Assembly (NCBI GenBank): GCA_002343505.1
Contig: DDQZ01000113.1
Span: forward strand, 1 to 7,084
Length of the DNA: 7,084 nt
Direction: 5' to 3'
DNA from: Verrucomicrobiaceae bacterium UBA2429
Lineage (GTDB): Bacteria > Verrucomicrobiota > Verrucomicrobiia > Verrucomicrobiales > Verrucomicrobiaceae
Numbering within the stretch: position 1 is the first letter of the stretch; every line of letters starts with the position of its first letter. A model generated the notes under the pieces. That model had not been told where the DNA came from. It made no database searches and saw nothing but the letters and a program-made list of their open reading frames with translations. Position numbers and translations under genes: made by a program. Shown here piece after piece: positions 6,853 through 7,084 of this stretch.

Positions 6853-6862
6853 CCGGCCGCCG
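6828..6862 (+). repeat. 35-bp imperfect direct repeat, copy 2
   Basis: This is the second copy of the end of the SnoaL-like gene (33 of 35 identical to 6743-6777), again including an in-frame CGC AAA AGC TGA for the small ORF. It is followed directly by the hairpin CGCCGG-ACT-CCGGCG (6858-6872), which overlaps its last five bases. Confidence 0.85.
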
Positions 6863-7084
6863 GACTCCGGCGCTGGGAACCAGCCGCAGCCAGCGCGGTC
6901 CTCCCTCCACCCCGCTGGCACGGCAGCCCGGAGGTTTGCGCCATCTTGCGCGCGCGCTCATCCGCCAGGGGCCGTTGCCCGCCCGCCACCCTCCCTATGC
7001 CGCTGGCCCAGGGAGCGGAGCCGTTCGGCAAAGGGACTCCGCCCACAAAGGCCTTCCTTTTCCGGCTCGCACTTCCCCAAGTCC
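6863..7084. other. Non-coding right flank with inverted repeats; no gene seen
   Basis: Together with the repeats before it, this makes a 317-bp stretch (6768-7084) without a convincing large gene. Open frames on the minus strand here have no recognisable domain and run antisense into the SnoaL-like gene. Visible structure includes GCGCTGG/CCAGCGC (6870-6876 with 6890-6896), a GC alternation at 6948-6957, CTCCCT/AGGGAG (6991-6996 with 7010-7015), and GCGGAG/CTCCGC (7015-7020 with 7037-7042) enclosing GCCG-TT-CGGC (7020-7029). No T-run follows any of these stems. It may hold the 3' end of the upstream transcript or the leader of a gene beyond the window. Confidence 0.5.

Noticed and set aside
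6783..6862. CRISPR-like or IS-terminal repeat structure
   Set aside because: The tandem units are contiguous without spacers, the direct repeats occur only twice, and there is no transposase gene or terminal inverted repeat.
6372..7046. 224-codon minus-strand frame over the right flank and the SnoaL-like gene
   Set aside because: It runs antisense to a gene with a clear fold pattern, and its own product is Gly/Ala-rich without a recognisable domain. It has no supporting start signal.

Overview
The window reads as a piece of a GC-rich bacterial chromosome with tightly packed genes. Coding strands are rich in C, with third codon positions dominated by C and G. The exported ThuA-like, TPR-metallopeptidase and M16 proteins are a mixture common in the Verrucomicrobiota/Planctomycetota group. 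That placement is an inference from protein types and composition. No phylogenetic marker is present.

Layout. Two genes lie on the minus strand. A TPR protein with an embedded gluzincin-type metallopeptidase domain (3340 to 794) is followed 72 bp later by an exported ThuA-like protein (from 721, running off the left edge). A 117-bp divergent intergenic region (3341-3457) separates them from a plus-strand gene for a full-length, catalytically complete, exported M16 zinc peptidase (3458-6286). After a 73-bp gap with small hairpins comes a 135-residue SnoaL/ester-cyclase-like protein of the NTF2 fold (6360-6767). The last 317 bp hold no convincing large gene. They contain a 35-bp imperfect direct repeat of the end of the SnoaL-like gene, a short 18-bp-type tandem repeat, a possible 24-residue hydrophobic ORF and several inverted repeats.

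How the genes may work together. The first three products carry N-terminal signal sequences, and two of them are zinc peptidases transcribed from a shared divergent region. This suggests a cell-envelope or periplasmic protein/peptide-processing locus, but no substrate can be read from the sequence. The SnoaL-like protein has no signal peptide and is probably cytoplasmic, with an unknown substrate.

A trap for annotators: all three large genes fall in one codon register and avoid TTA, CTA and TCA codons. As a result, huge stop-free mirror frames run antisense through them on both strands. These mirror frames are not genes. I found no RNA gene, CRISPR array, insertion sequence or phage element, and no clear evidence of a new defence or mobile system.
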